Of a stretch of 64,000 nt of DNA, positions 14,401 through 23,638 are shown in pieces. The number at the start of each line of letters is the position of its first letter. The stretch's first letter is position 1. The position numbers and the translations under genes are program-made. The notes under the pieces were generated by a model. That model was given only the letters and a program-made list of their open reading frames with translations. It had not been told where the DNA came from and ran no database searches. Source of the DNA: Cinnamomum chago (lineage: Eukaryota > Streptophyta > Magnoliopsida > Laurales > Lauraceae); contig CP142453.1 of the NCBI GenBank assembly GCA_038049695.1, positions 126,083,001-126,147,000 on the forward strand. Direction: 5' to 3'.

Positions 14401-17065
14401 ATCCATGCCATATACTTATTTTTTTCACACTCATAACTTCTATTATATTCCCTTCTTCATGTCCAGCCACTGGGCATGCTTCCATCATCCTGTCCTGTCC
14501 CTGTTATACCCATCACATTTGCAACCTTGATCAGAAACAGAGATCAGTAAACACTACTAAGGCCATGGTTGTGTAATGTAAGGATTCGGCTAGATATGGA
14601 GAACATGATAGATTGTGGAGTTCACATTTAGATTACACAATGTAGATTGTAGATTACACAAACACATCCTAAATAGAATATCAACGAAGAACATGATAGA
14701 TCGTCGAGTTCACGTAATGGCTTTAAATAGGGTCAAGCAAACAAACTAAATCACAACCCTTGATTTATGGGTCTTGAAGTTTAAAAAAATCTTAAGTTAA
14801 ATAAATATATATATATATATAAAATTCAATCCAAAAGTGAATATAATTCGAGTTAGTGTTAAATTAGGGTGGTGCCAATTCTTAAGGTTTTAGCAAATGT
14901 GAATGTGTTGAATTAATGATGCATAGGTCCCATGCGCTACTAAATTAGTTCTCAAATAAATTTTACAAAAACAGATGCCAAATAAATGAAATAAAAAGCT
15001 TCAATGAAGATGATAAATCATGAAAAGAATCATTCCCCAATGAAGAAGAAAAAAATTCTCAAACTTGATTTGGTGCAGTAGTCTAGTAACAGGTTTACAG
15101 TACATCCATTAAAGTGGTGCATGTACACTATCCATGATACTCCACTGAAGCATAGTATAGTTCTCACTATACTTTTTGGCACTTTTCCTTTTTCATCAGG
15201 CATTATCATATGAATCTCATACACATGGCATTTGCAGTTGGCGATATTGCTGTTCGTTTTGGCTCGTTGTGGGAGCTCCATCACCATCTGGACAATGGCA
15301 AGATTGGGAAGTTATTACATAAGTAGAATGGGATGAAGTTTTTACATGAGGGTAGGGTTGGAAAGAACAAGTTATCACTGACTTTATGGCACTTGTTTGT
15401 TTTTGTTGTGTTTATAACTCAAACCTTTATTTCTGACTCTACAAAGGTTGCAATGACTTTATGGCACTTGTTTGTAATGTGGTTTATAGTGTGACTCTTT
15501 AGGTCAGATTTTGAGTTAGAATTTGATGATGCTGATTTCTATTGCCAGCACTATGCTTGATGTTAATGCTTTTTGAACAAAATCTTCTATTACTAATTTT
15601 CTGTTATGTTCCCTTGGATGACTTTGGTTACTTCACCTAATGACTGTTGAATTAGGTCCATAAGGGGTTGATGAGGCCAAGAAGATAGCATTTTTTAAAT
15701 GCATGGTTAAGTGGAAATAACAATAACAATACAAGATTTTGTTCAAATCTAAGATGGCTATTTCAATGTGTAGTTTAGTCTTAGTTTTGGTGCCAGTGCT
15801 TTTGAGAATTCAGTTTGAATTCTTGAAACCTCTTATGTTAGTTGTTAGCTCGGGGCGGGGCGGGGCCGGGCGGGGCCGGGACGGAATGTGGTTGCCCCGT
15901 CCCCGCCCCGCCCCGCCCCGTTGATGTGGTTGCCCCGTCCCCGCCCCGCCCCGCCCCGTTGATGTGGTTGCACCACATCGGGGCGGGGCCCCGCGGCATG
16001 TCGGGGCAGGGACGGGGTATTTAAGATACCCCGAAGGGCGGGGCGGGGCGGGGACGGGGCGTACCCCATGAGGTGCGGGGCGGGGACGGGGCAACCCAAT
16101 TCCGTCCCCGCCCCGCCCCGTTGCCATCCCTATCCACAAAGCGAGGGAATGTTCTATGGATACTCTGTTCCATGCAGCCATTTGGTCCTCATGGAAGAAG
16201 AGAAACAAAATAAGATTCTTTGAGAATAGATCAATGGGTTTGGCAAACTTGATGTCCCCTGTACAGAGCAAAGTTTGAATATTGTCTGATGTATATAGGG
16301 GTAGTGAGGCAATAGTTTGATAGAAAATTGCCATTGTCTGATTTAACCAATGAGGCGGTCTATTCTGCTACCAACTTCAACGAAGCTAAACGTAGGGCTA
16401 GCGCTATCAAGGACCCACGCTTGGTTAGGTTGAAAGTCTAATTGGCGACTCCAGCGCCTGGGTTAGCACTATCAACTATACCCAGTTGCTGGCCTTAGCA
16501 ACTGGAGTTCCCAAGCTCTTGTACTGTGTATTGGGTTGCAGGTAAAAGTTGGAGTTGATTATAGATTGGTGGCTAGTCTAATTAATTAGTGAATGTGATG
16601 ATCTTACTCATAATTCAAACATCTGATCCTTGTTGCAAGCCAAACTAAAACTGAATTCTATAATTTCGTTCTTTTAAGAACAAATACTCAATACATGACA
16701 AAAAAATTCCAGTAAATCAACAAAAGAAAACCCTAAAAGACAGATCTCAGCAGAAGGAAACCACTTAATACCTCTCGTCGCATTCGCCATTTCTCTCTTA
16801 CTCGACCGAATTGCATCTGAAACCAAAATATATATACAATGATCAAGAAAGTATAATATAAAAAACTACAATCGAACATCAATGAATTCCAATGAAATTG
16901 GAAGAAATTAAACGAATTTGTTGATGAAACCCTAGAACTATAGGAAGGAAGCGTTGATTCAAAGAAAAAGAAACAACTGTATGCAGAGAACAAGAAGAAG
17001 AAGAAACCCTTGGTGAATTAGGGATTTGGACCTTTTGCAGTGGGTTTTTTGGCAAATATGTTCAT
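1437..17065 (-). CDS. VPS2.3: ESCRT-III subunit, vacuolar protein sorting-associated protein 2 homolog 3 (CHMP2 type)
   Basis: This is a core ESCRT-III subunit. The family polymerises on endosomal membranes, drives multivesicular-body vesicle budding and recruits the ATPase VPS4/SKD1. Eleven exons assemble in frame to 212 aa, the usual family length: 17032-17065, 16772-16816, 5939-5973, 5784-5834, 5164-5268, 4919-4990, 4614-4685, 3052-3132, 2673-2708, 2518-2573 and 1437-1488. The protein opens MNIFAKKPTAK and has a basic helical N-terminal half, including the family signature LARQLIRLRQQIGNLQGSRA in exon 5. An acidic segment follows (DNDEAEDETEEL, exon 8). It ends in a MIM1-type MIT-interacting motif, L-x-x-R-L-x-x-L-R, at about residues 202-210. 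The start and the C-terminal LAALRNP resemble Arabidopsis VPS2.3 more than VPS2.2 or VPS2.1. Intron 2 is 10.8 kb because of a hAT transposon. Intron 8 uses a GC donor. No disabling change was seen. Confidence 0.95.
3050..3051 (-). other. Non-canonical GC splice donor of VPS2.3 intron 8
   Basis: Read on the minus strand, exon 8 ends ACTAATCAG and the intron begins GCACGT, so the donor dinucleotide is GC and not GT. The acceptor before exon 9 (at 2709-2710) is a normal AG, and the reading frame continues exactly (LTNQ then VLDEIG). Plant GC-AG introns usually have a strong AG before the donor, as here. The nine other introns of the gene have GT donors. Confidence 0.8.
5100..5165. repeat. ATG/ATA trinucleotide microsatellite in VPS2.3 intron 5
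   Basis: A run of GATGATGATGATAATAATAATAATAATAATAATG lies just inside intron 5, next to a GA-rich tract and the splice donor of exon 5. It is a simple repeat and produces spurious isoleucine-rich reading frames on the minus strand. Confidence 0.85.
5398..5430. repeat. TA/GA compound microsatellite in VPS2.3 intron 4
   Basis: A (TA)n run passes directly into a (GA)n run. An (AC)n run follows at 5507-5521. These are ordinary simple repeats inside intron 4. Confidence 0.85.
6158..6243. repeat. 43-bp direct tandem duplication in VPS2.3 intron 2
   Basis: Two nearly identical 43-bp units containing GATAGATCAGGAGCAACAG lie head to tail. They differ by about one base, which suggests a recent duplication. 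No coding content. Confidence 0.8.
7306..7313. repeat. Left 8-bp target-site duplication of the hAT element
   Basis: TCCACAAA immediately precedes the left terminal repeat. The same 8 bases occur at 16133-16140 immediately after the right terminal repeat. An exact 8-bp duplication is the hallmark of hAT integration. Confidence 0.95.
7330..7526. repeat. Left subterminal GC-rich repeat array of the hAT element
   Basis: Reiterated CCCCGCCCCG and its complement make up most of this stretch, in an otherwise AT-rich region. Proline- and arginine-rich reading frames here are by-products of the repeat. The matching array at the right end supports a role as transposase-binding sites (inference). Confidence 0.85.
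7527..9400. other. Left interior of the hAT element, no gene seen
   Basis: AT-rich sequence with no recognisable coding exon, apart from the SINE-like insertion at about 8597-8720. A short palindrome-like stretch of alternating AATTTCAAATTT and CAATTGAGATTGCAATTG words occurs near 8940-9060. Confidence 0.5.
8597..8720 (+). mobile_element. tRNA-derived SINE-like sequence
   Basis: GGTAGCTCAGCGGTGAGGCA resembles a polymerase III A box. GGATCAATTCC, about 45 bp downstream, resembles a B box. The shared words AGTACTGATGGTGAG and GACTTG..GAGTG occur in the same order at about 61480-61580, so the two are probably copies of one SINE family. No target duplication was identified. Confidence 0.5.
9410..9873 (+). 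promoter_or_regulatory. Promoter and non-coding first exon of the hAT transposase
   Basis: Several TGGGCC/GGCCCA site II-like motifs lie at about 9414-9420, 9454-9460 and 9567-9572. A TATATAA box is at 9673-9679, and a telo-box-like AAACCCTA is at 9705-9712, about 30 bp further on, where transcription would start. A pyrimidine-rich leader then runs to a good splice donor (CTTCAG|GTAAAC, exon end 9873). A matching acceptor (TTGCAG, ending at 10669) precedes the transposase ATG. Site II motifs plus a telo-box are known from plant ribosomal-protein and other growth-linked promoters. That this promoter was acquired from such a gene is an inference. Confidence 0.55.
10682..12993 (+). CDS. hAT transposase, BED zinc finger type (RICESLEEPER/Ac-like)
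   Basis: This enzyme class cuts and reinserts hAT elements by recognising their terminal repeats. The exons are 10682-11428, 11531-12804 and 12887-12993. A serine-rich N-terminus leads into a BED zinc finger at about residues 62-110 (CNYC, then HLHDHFRRC). The RNase-H-like catalytic core shows its first Asp in AITTDMWTSS (about residue 218), its second in TVDNCSTND, and its Glu in the C-terminal VASESAFSTSGR. The hAT dimerisation region surrounds that last motif. Exon 3 supplies an acidic tail ending DQIVLG and joins exon 2 in phase. The first intron has good borders (GAG|GTATAT and TTTCAG|GTTTAT), but joining them puts exon 2 one base out of frame. This copy therefore seems frameshifted unless another junction is used. 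The upstream TTG at 10640 is not preferred, because ATG 10682 follows a splice acceptor. Confidence 0.88.
12994..13738 (+). other. Transposase 3' UTR region with a 61-bp duplication
   Basis: Non-coding sequence after the transposase stop. Between about 13259 and 13380, a 61-bp unit containing TACTCTATTTGAACT and AAAAATTCTCCAAACTTGAT is present twice. A poly-T run lies at 13155-13171. The last part runs into a pyrimidine-rich tract and splice acceptor (TTCCTCAG) that introduces the captured reticulon exons, so the capture probably begins within this stretch. Confidence 0.6.
13739..15307 (+). pseudogene. Captured fragment of a reticulon-like (RTNLB) gene inside the hAT element
   Basis: Four exons with intact acceptors and three intact donors give consecutive parts of a reticulon homology domain: 13739-13841 (DLVMWRDISKSALIFG, first hydrophobic hairpin), 13939-14013 (SFISAISYLGLVYLAAKFFY), 14125-14278 (VIWILKLNLPYFNEVL, then LFSGDPATTMK) and 15238-15307 (LAILLFVLARCGSSITIW). 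They join without stops or shifts. Their sequence and phases match the RTNLB17/18/21-type plant reticulons, ER membrane proteins that shape tubules. The upstream N-terminal exons and the last C-terminal exon are absent, and the last donor reads GG|GAAG instead of GT. The fragment lies within the transposon ends, in the same direction as the transposase. It is probably a genomic capture and not a retrocopy, because introns are kept. Whether it is transcribed is unknown. Confidence 0.85.
15308..15841. other. hAT interior between the captured gene and the right repeat array
   Basis: No coding exon recognised. The phrase GACTTTATGGCACTTGTTTG occurs twice (about 15381 and 15453), indicating a small local duplication. 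The terminal reticulon exon expected after the preceding fragment was looked for and not found. Confidence 0.5.
15850..16121. repeat. Right subterminal GC-rich repeat array of the hAT element
   Basis: Reiterated GGGGCGGGG, CCCCGCCCCG and TTGATGTGGTTGC words in both orientations, including a 50-bp unit (CCCGTCCCCG..GTTGATGTGGTTG) present twice. Proline- and glycine-rich reading frames on both strands are artefacts of this composition. Confidence 0.85.
16133..16140. repeat. Right 8-bp target-site duplication of the hAT element
   Basis: TCCACAAA directly follows the right terminus ...TGCCATCCCTA and equals the left copy at 7306-7313. Confidence 0.95.
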
Positions 17066-20000
17066 CTTTCAACTTCAATTGCTCGATCTTATGAAGATTG
17101 ATCGGAATTCGATGAAGATAGAATCTCGGATGAATCAAACTACTACTTTGGAAGAGAGAGATTGGATTAGAATGATAATAGGATAGAAATGAAAGAGAAT
17201 TGAATTAAATAGTGGTAATCTAATACTGAGAACGGTCGGTTCCTTCGAGAATAATGGAAGGAAACCAGAGAGAGAAACGCGGTTTCTCTTTCTTACGGCC
17301 TGCGCTCTCTCTGCTAGTCTTCCACCACATGCCAGAAACTTTTTATGGGACCCTGATATATCCATGTAGTTCATGGGTCAAGAACCGCTGACGGACATCT
17401 AAATGGATAGGGTTGGGCTCGACCCGCATAACCTAATTAAAAATGTCACTCAGGGTTAGGGTTGTAAATGGGTCAATTCCGGTCCGGATCCATGGTGGAC
17501 CCAGAACCGGAACTATTAAGGAGAATGTGAAATTAAATCCGGGAGCAAAACCATTTTGGAATCGATTTTTTGGCTCCGAAACCAGAACCACATATGGGAC
17601 GGGTCTGGATCTGTGTCTAGATTTAGGTAGAGAATGATATTAAAAAAATATGATTTTTAGAATAAATTTTTAAAAATTGAAAGAAATGTCGGGTCTCAGA
17701 TCCACGAGTCCAAATCAAGGTGGAACCAAACATTGATTCGTTTACTTATCGGGACCTAAATAAGGATTCAGACCCAGTTTTTAACGAATCAAAACCTCCA
17801 CATAATCAGTGAGTTAACCGTCAACAAACATATCGAACCTCATATAAATATGTTTGGTGTTTTAATTTTTTTTTATGCTTAAATTAATAGTTTAGGCAGA
17901 ATCGGCCGAGCGTGTGGTGAGCTCTTTTAGCTTGAAACTAAACTCAAATATAAAACATAAAACATGTTGACCCACGTGGAAGCGGGTTAGGGTCGAGTTG
18001 ACCTGCATCAGGGCTTGACTAGGGTTACCTAACCCGTATCAAAAACAGGGTGGATGTGTGTTGGGCATCGATCATTAGCACCCTTGGCCTTCCTGACTTG
18101 GCCTACTTGTCACTCCTAAGTCCAGCCTGGGGGACCCGCTTGGAATCTTGTCAATCATGGCAGGACGGAGGGTTCCAAATGTCTCCTTGTGAGCAACCTG
18201 TGTGAAAATGTATCTAAACCTGGGGCACCTTGCCCACATATGGTCAACTTATTCTGGCATACATTACTCCTGTGAATTGGGATAAGCCCAAATTTGACAT
18301 TTGTTAGATTGGAATGATGATGATGATGATGCTTTTTTAAAGCCATGGATGAAGGATTTAGAATGATGTAATGAAATTGATGGTTTGCATAATCCCATGA
18401 GATACTTCCATCCACAATCCTCTCATTAATATATCCCAAATTCGCACATGAGTTCATCAAAATGGCTTCTAGGGCCTTTTTTTTCCTTTGTTTTTTTATA
18501 ACGTAACGTAACGTTCCTAGTCTTTTGAGCCGAAATAATTCCTACGGTCCTAAAAGAAAAAGTCAGATAAAATTTCTCTGTGACCCCAGTGTGGTGGTGC
18601 AGTTTTAAACCCACAATTTCTTTGTGCAAACAGTGGTCCTATGCCAACTGAGATACCCTTGGGCTGCCTAAGCCATGCTAATTTTGAGGGAGAGAGAATC
18701 TAAATCAGAAGAGACCAGCATGTGCAGTTATGCACCTTATTTTAGATCACGATAGTCCCTTAGATGGATAGCCCTCTTAATGGTTTTAAGCCGTCGAATT
18801 TTTTTATTTTTTTTAGGGTTGGTATATAAAGGTATGTATCCAGATTCAACATGGAATCTATAAAATGGATCCGGACTGGTTTCGGGCTTCGACTCCATCT
18901 CAAATTTTGGATTTGGTTTCGATTTTTTGTCAAATGTTAGATGTCTATTAATTACGACTTCATCAAAATACTAAGAGTTGGGCTAGAGGCTAAGGGGGCA
19001 TCGAGCGAATTAAAGAGGGACCAACATCAAATCCCGTACTATGCCCGAGTTAAACCATAGCTTTTCTCTCAATTTCATCCTGAACTACCAGGAAGAGGAA
19101 GTGGTTTGGAAATGTCCGTTTGAAAAGGGGTACCTTTGAAGGGATGAAGACTCTTACAGATGAGAAGTGATGAAGACTTTTACATGTGAGAGTCGCAGTG
19201 GTTGATAAATAAGTGAAACCTATATAAATTCTTTGTTTTTAAGATGAAACGGGTTAGGATAAAGAGGTGGGACCTTGGCTTGGTTTTCATTCCAACAGTT
19301 TTCCAACTAGAGAGAGAGTGGACGAGGTGGATGTGGTGAGGCCAATTAGGGGAGAAGATACATGATGCGTAGAAGGCAGCAAGTGTAAAGGAGCTTAGTG
19401 GGTGTGGGGACAATTTATATATATATATATATATCTGTGTGTCAAAAAGACTGATAGCAATTGAGAAATCAACCTCAATTAATTTTGCCCGTCCAAATTG
19501 ATTTTGACATTCCAATAAATTCTGTAACTTCTGCATTTCTCTCTAAATCAATATATAATTAAATTTGATTTAAACCCACAACAATCCTGTGGAGTTTGTA
19601 TTAGCCCTTTGATTTTCCTCTTCATTCATTATCTCTTCCTAAAATATCTCCCTTAATAATCACCTACTTGACAAGCACGTGATTCTCAACTATTCCCAAA
19701 AGTCTCTCAAAATGTTACAGGTTTCTTTCTCCTAAAACTTTAGGATTTCTACTAAAATCAAAATGTCACACAGTTTCTTTCTCTAACTCAATGTTGCATT
19801 TAGACACACCCCATCAGTATGTACTATAATTTTTCTAAAATCTTTCTTACCTACTGTTTCTAATAGATGAAAGTCTCAAATCGCAATCACATAGAAGACT
19901 TGAAGGAATGAAAAATAAAATGAGAAGATAACTTGGTCGAGCACTTGCATAACAAATCGTTGAAGCCATGATGCTTGATTTCCATGCCTCTGGTCTCAAT

Positions 20001-22544
20001 AGATAAAAAAGTATGCAAAATTTTTGTTCCTAATCAAATTTGCATTTCATCTATTTTCTTAATGCCTAAGTTTCTAATAAGGTTTAGGCACGCTTAAGAT
20101 GTTGGATTTGATATTGAGTTATTTGTTCATTGGGTTTCAATAATTTCTAGTTTTTTTTTTTTTTTTTTTTTTTGTAGTTTGGGTTAAGTTTTATTGTGTT
20201 TCTCTCTTTAAAAAAAAAGAAAAAAGAAAAATGCCAATAGATTTGGTTGATCGAATTGGGAATTTGTTTGGATCGAGATTATTGACACTTGATAGTTGAA
20301 ACTTCTCGAGTCTCTATATCACTCAAACATAGGTGTCATGGGAGAAAAATGTGTAAAACAAGTCATTTGCTCGTATGAATATTTTTTCTCCATGTATTGG
20401 CCTCGTACCAATCTCCAAAGGACATCACACTCAATACTAATTAAGAGAAGTCGATCATTGTCCTGTTCACGCTTTTGATGGATTCTCACCAATTTGATAA
20501 TTTTAGAATTTGCTTTGATATATGTACTTCATTGCTTGAATGTATTAAGTTATTATTTTAATTGCTTTTCTTGCTTGATCCTTTTTTTTTTGTAGTTGAT
20601 TTTAAATTCTATTTAGAGAACTTTTTTTATTTGTGGAGAAGTTTTTGAGCTCTTAATCTAAAATTCTTTTCTACAATTACTTTTCACCATTTAGGTGAAC
20701 TTATATTTCTTTTACTTTATAGTTGTCTTTATTTATTCATGCTTTAGGGGAAATTATTGATTCGTGAAGAAAGTTCTATTTTTTTTTAAGTTTAATTCTT
20801 TATGTGAAATAAATTTTAATTGACTAATAGATATTTACTTTAAGCAAAATATAATCTTTTTTATGCATGAACTATAAAATTCAATTAATTGCATATTGTA
20901 ATTGATAAAAATTGACCAGAAGATTTTCTTCTGCCGTAAAAAATTATAAATTTTCTTAAAATAAATTTCATTCATTTATTGAATCAACTCACTTTTTACT
21001 TAATAAAATTGAAAACGATAAAGAGTGTCTTTATTTACTATTGATTTATTATCTTTTCGATAATATTTTACATACGGCTCTTAAGTTTTAATATATTTCT
21101 ATTGATGGGCTCGGGCTTAGCATGAACATTTCTTGCCAGTAACAATGAAGCAAAGAAGAAGACATGGGATCAGGTCCAGATAAAGGCAATTACAGGAGAT
21201 TAAGGAAGAGAGATAAATGAAAAAAAAATGATGGTGAGATAGATATACACCGAAGAAACCACGACATTTGGTCAAATATCCCATACTTGTTTTAATGAAT
21301 ATTTGTATTCTATATAATGTGGCAAATGGTTTTAGCCATGGATCCTTGAAACTTCTCTGAACCATGACCATGCTCAATTTCTTGCTAGATCCAAAAATAA
21401 GTTTCGAATCTTGATCCGATTAATCGTTGGAGTAGAAAATTGGTTCGATACTTTAATTTTTCCGAATTAAATACGTGGGGTAATTGAATAATTGGATATC
21501 CATTTGCAACCTTATTTGTATCCTATGCCCCTTATCCCATTAATGATGCTCTGGTGGGGCTCATTTAACCATAAATTATTATGTACTCAATGCATATGCA
21601 TTACACGTAAACAAGCATGCTCTAAGTTTCCATGCAGTATTTTTAATGGCAAAAAGTCCACTTGTGGGAGTCCTGCACCCATGTGATGCAGGATTTCCAA
21701 ACCTCAATTTATAAATAGTAGGCAGTTCATATGGTAAGAAAAAAAAATCCTGCACAGCAACCGTGTAAGTTTCTCATAGGAAAACTTCTCCCTTGATGGA
21801 GCCCATCTATTCAGTTAAATTGCACCAATATCGTTGTAAAACCGAGATAAGAAAAGATGAAAAATGACCTAAATGCCACTGTACTTCCCATGCACGTACA
21901 AATTGAAGAATTTTATAACTTTAATTCCCATTAAACCAATTGCACAGTTGGTCATTTGACTCATTTCGACAATCCATTCCCTTTAAATGAACCACGTTAA
22001 CTTTGCCCACTTGAGTAAGACCTATTCCCTGCCTTAGAGTAACCAATATTCAATCCCTCCTATTGTGAAAATTGAAACCTGTGATAATCCGTATTAAAAT
22101 AAAGTAACTAAGTTTCCTGGTCCCGTAGGAATTATTCTTGGCAAAATGATTGGAACCCTACGTTATAAAAAAAAAAGTCAAAATATACGAGTCCCATGAA
22201 AGCAGGCAAAAAAAAAAAAAAAAAGCACAAAAACTTCGTTAATCATCCATCTTCAATCAATATTGACCTCATTTATTGATCTTTGATCAACATAACTACA
22301 ACCGGATCTACTTGAAATATGATATATTTGAACATCACAAATATAATACTGAATCACAAATGCTTATCTATTTTCACGATGAATGTCCGATATTTGCAAC
22401 TATACCCTTATTTTCCATTACAAAAATAAAATAAATAATAATAACAAATTACTCAAATAATCATATATACACACCCTTATACAAGCCTCTCACTATCAGT
22501 ACTATAACAAGAAATTGGTCCCCCAGTTGTTTTTTTTTTCGAAA

Positions 22545-22965
22545 CAGAAGACGCCTCACCAATGGAGTTACATATGGATCAACTAATGCAAAAGGAAAGT
22601 TATTTGAGGAAAAAAATATTTTTCATGTTGAATGTTTATACCCTTATTTTCCATTGCAAAAACAATTAAATAATAAAGCACTAAAAAAATAACATATACA
22701 TACCCTTGGACAAGCAAGCAAGAGATTGGTCCCTCCATTGTCTTTTCAAAAAAAGAAGACGCCTCACCAACGAAGCTACATATCTCTGAGCGTATTTTTG
22801 AAAAAAGAAGACGCAACGCCTCACCAATTAAGATATAGATCTTTGAGTTGTCTTTTCGATAAAAAAAGACCCTTCACCAATAGAGCTAAAGATGAATTGA
22901 TCAATGCAAAAGGAAAGTTATTAGAGGAAAACAAATATTTTCATTTTCTCAGGCAGATTGTACAA
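22545..22965. repeat. Imperfect dispersed repeat upstream of the PP2A B'' gene
   Basis: A unit with AGAAGACGCCTCACCAA..GAGCTA..ATGCAAAAGGAAAGTTATT..GAGGAAA occurs at about 22547-22625 and again at 22756-22935, with a third partial unit between them (about 22802-22850). Coding potential is not evident. Confidence 0.6.
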
Positions 22966-23213
22966 GCTCACTATTTATGTAAGTTTTCCATACATAAACA
23001 AGTGATCCGAGGATCTGGACAACACTCCAACCTCCCACTTCGACCCACTCGTATTTTCGTAGCCCCGTGTGCACATACATAAATAACTCTCATAGTCACA
23101 CTCAGACATTTGATGCCGTTGCTAACTGGCTGTGGGCGTCGCCAATTCGAGGGTCCCCGTGGTTTTCTGCTAGCTCCTTCTTTCTCTCTCCCGAGGGTTT
23201 CGACGCTCTCGAC

Positions 23214-23219
23214 CACGTG
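23214..23219. promoter_or_regulatory. G-box (CACGTG) upstream of the PP2A B'' gene
   Basis: A perfect CACGTG lies about 420 bp upstream of the start codon, in the more GC-rich stretch (23100-23500) that looks like the promoter and 5' UTR. G-boxes bind bZIP and bHLH factors. Several AGGGTTT telo-box-like words lie between it and the ATG. Function is inferred from the motif only. Confidence 0.4.
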
Positions 23220-23638
23220 CTAAAATCGCATGAACATCTGAAACTCGCCTCTCTCAACATCTCCCTCCATCCCTCTACAAAAATCCCTCGTTCGAATCGA
23301 GATCTCCACATCGATTCCAACCTTACGGATCTTACGCGGGAAAAACCCATTTGATTTCGCACAACAGCGAGAAGATCTAGGGTTCGAACAGTCTTCGAGC
23401 TGAAAACTAGGGTTTTCGCGGAAGTTTCAGTGTCTAGGGTAAAGGATCCGAGAAACGGATGGGACTGCTTTACTGGAGGGATGAAAGAGAGATTAAATTA
23501 ACAACGAGCTGTGGAGATTTAGGGTTTTTGTTGTGTTAGTTGCTGAGATTGAGAGTTGAGAAGGATTTTTCATTGAGATCTAGGGTTTCTGCTTGCGGTT
23601 GCTTGTGTTGGTTGCATGAGTGATTGGAATTGGCCGCG

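Larger units (their letters stand above)
7314..16132 (+). mobile_element. Complete 8.8-kb Ac-like hAT DNA transposon in VPS2.3 intron 2
   Basis: Both ends carry the perfect 11-bp inverted repeat TAGGGATGGCA (7314-7324, and inverted at 16122-16132), close to the Ac-type terminus. They are flanked by the exact duplication TCCACAAA. Just inside each end are dense GGGGCGGGG-type subterminal motifs in both orientations (about 7330-7526 and 15850-16120), as expected for transposase binding sites. The plus-strand transposase occupies 10682-12993. A nested SINE-like sequence lies near 8597-8720. Four exons of a reticulon-like gene lie between the transposase and the right end (13739-15307). The element is about twice the length of maize Ac (about 4.5 kb). 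It lies wholly within an intron and in the opposite orientation to the host gene. Its mobility is doubtful because the transposase reading frame appears shifted at its first intron. Confidence 0.95.
17066..23638. other. Shared upstream region between the divergent VPS2.3 and PP2A B'' genes
   Basis: The left part (17066 to about 17380) should contain the VPS2.3 5' UTR and promoter. Around 17409-18060 are words such as TAGGGTTGTAAATGGGTC and several GGATCC/GGACCC-rich segments that resemble degenerate hAT ends, but no paired ends with a target duplication could be fixed. A long poly-T run (20152-20174) and an AT dinucleotide run (19417-19433) are present. From 22510 to 22960, AAGAAGACGCCTCACCAA-type units recur several times. 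No coding exon of a third gene was recognised. Confidence 0.5.

Noticed and set aside
13739..15307. Reticulon exons as a functional host gene
   Set aside because: They lack N-terminal and last exons, the last donor is lost, and they lie between the transposon ends.
15739..16334. 174-codon and shorter glycine/proline-rich open frames
   Set aside because: They run through the right subterminal GC-rich array and across the transposon border into unique intron sequence, so they cannot be a conserved gene.
17409..18060. Another hAT element between the two host genes
   Set aside because: End-like words such as TAGGGTTGTAAATGGGTC are present, but no matching opposite end with an 8-bp duplication could be fixed.
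23067..23362. Upstream open frames of 86-95 codons before the PP2A gene
   Set aside because: They lie in the GC-richer promoter/5' UTR, overlap on both strands, and match nothing recognised.
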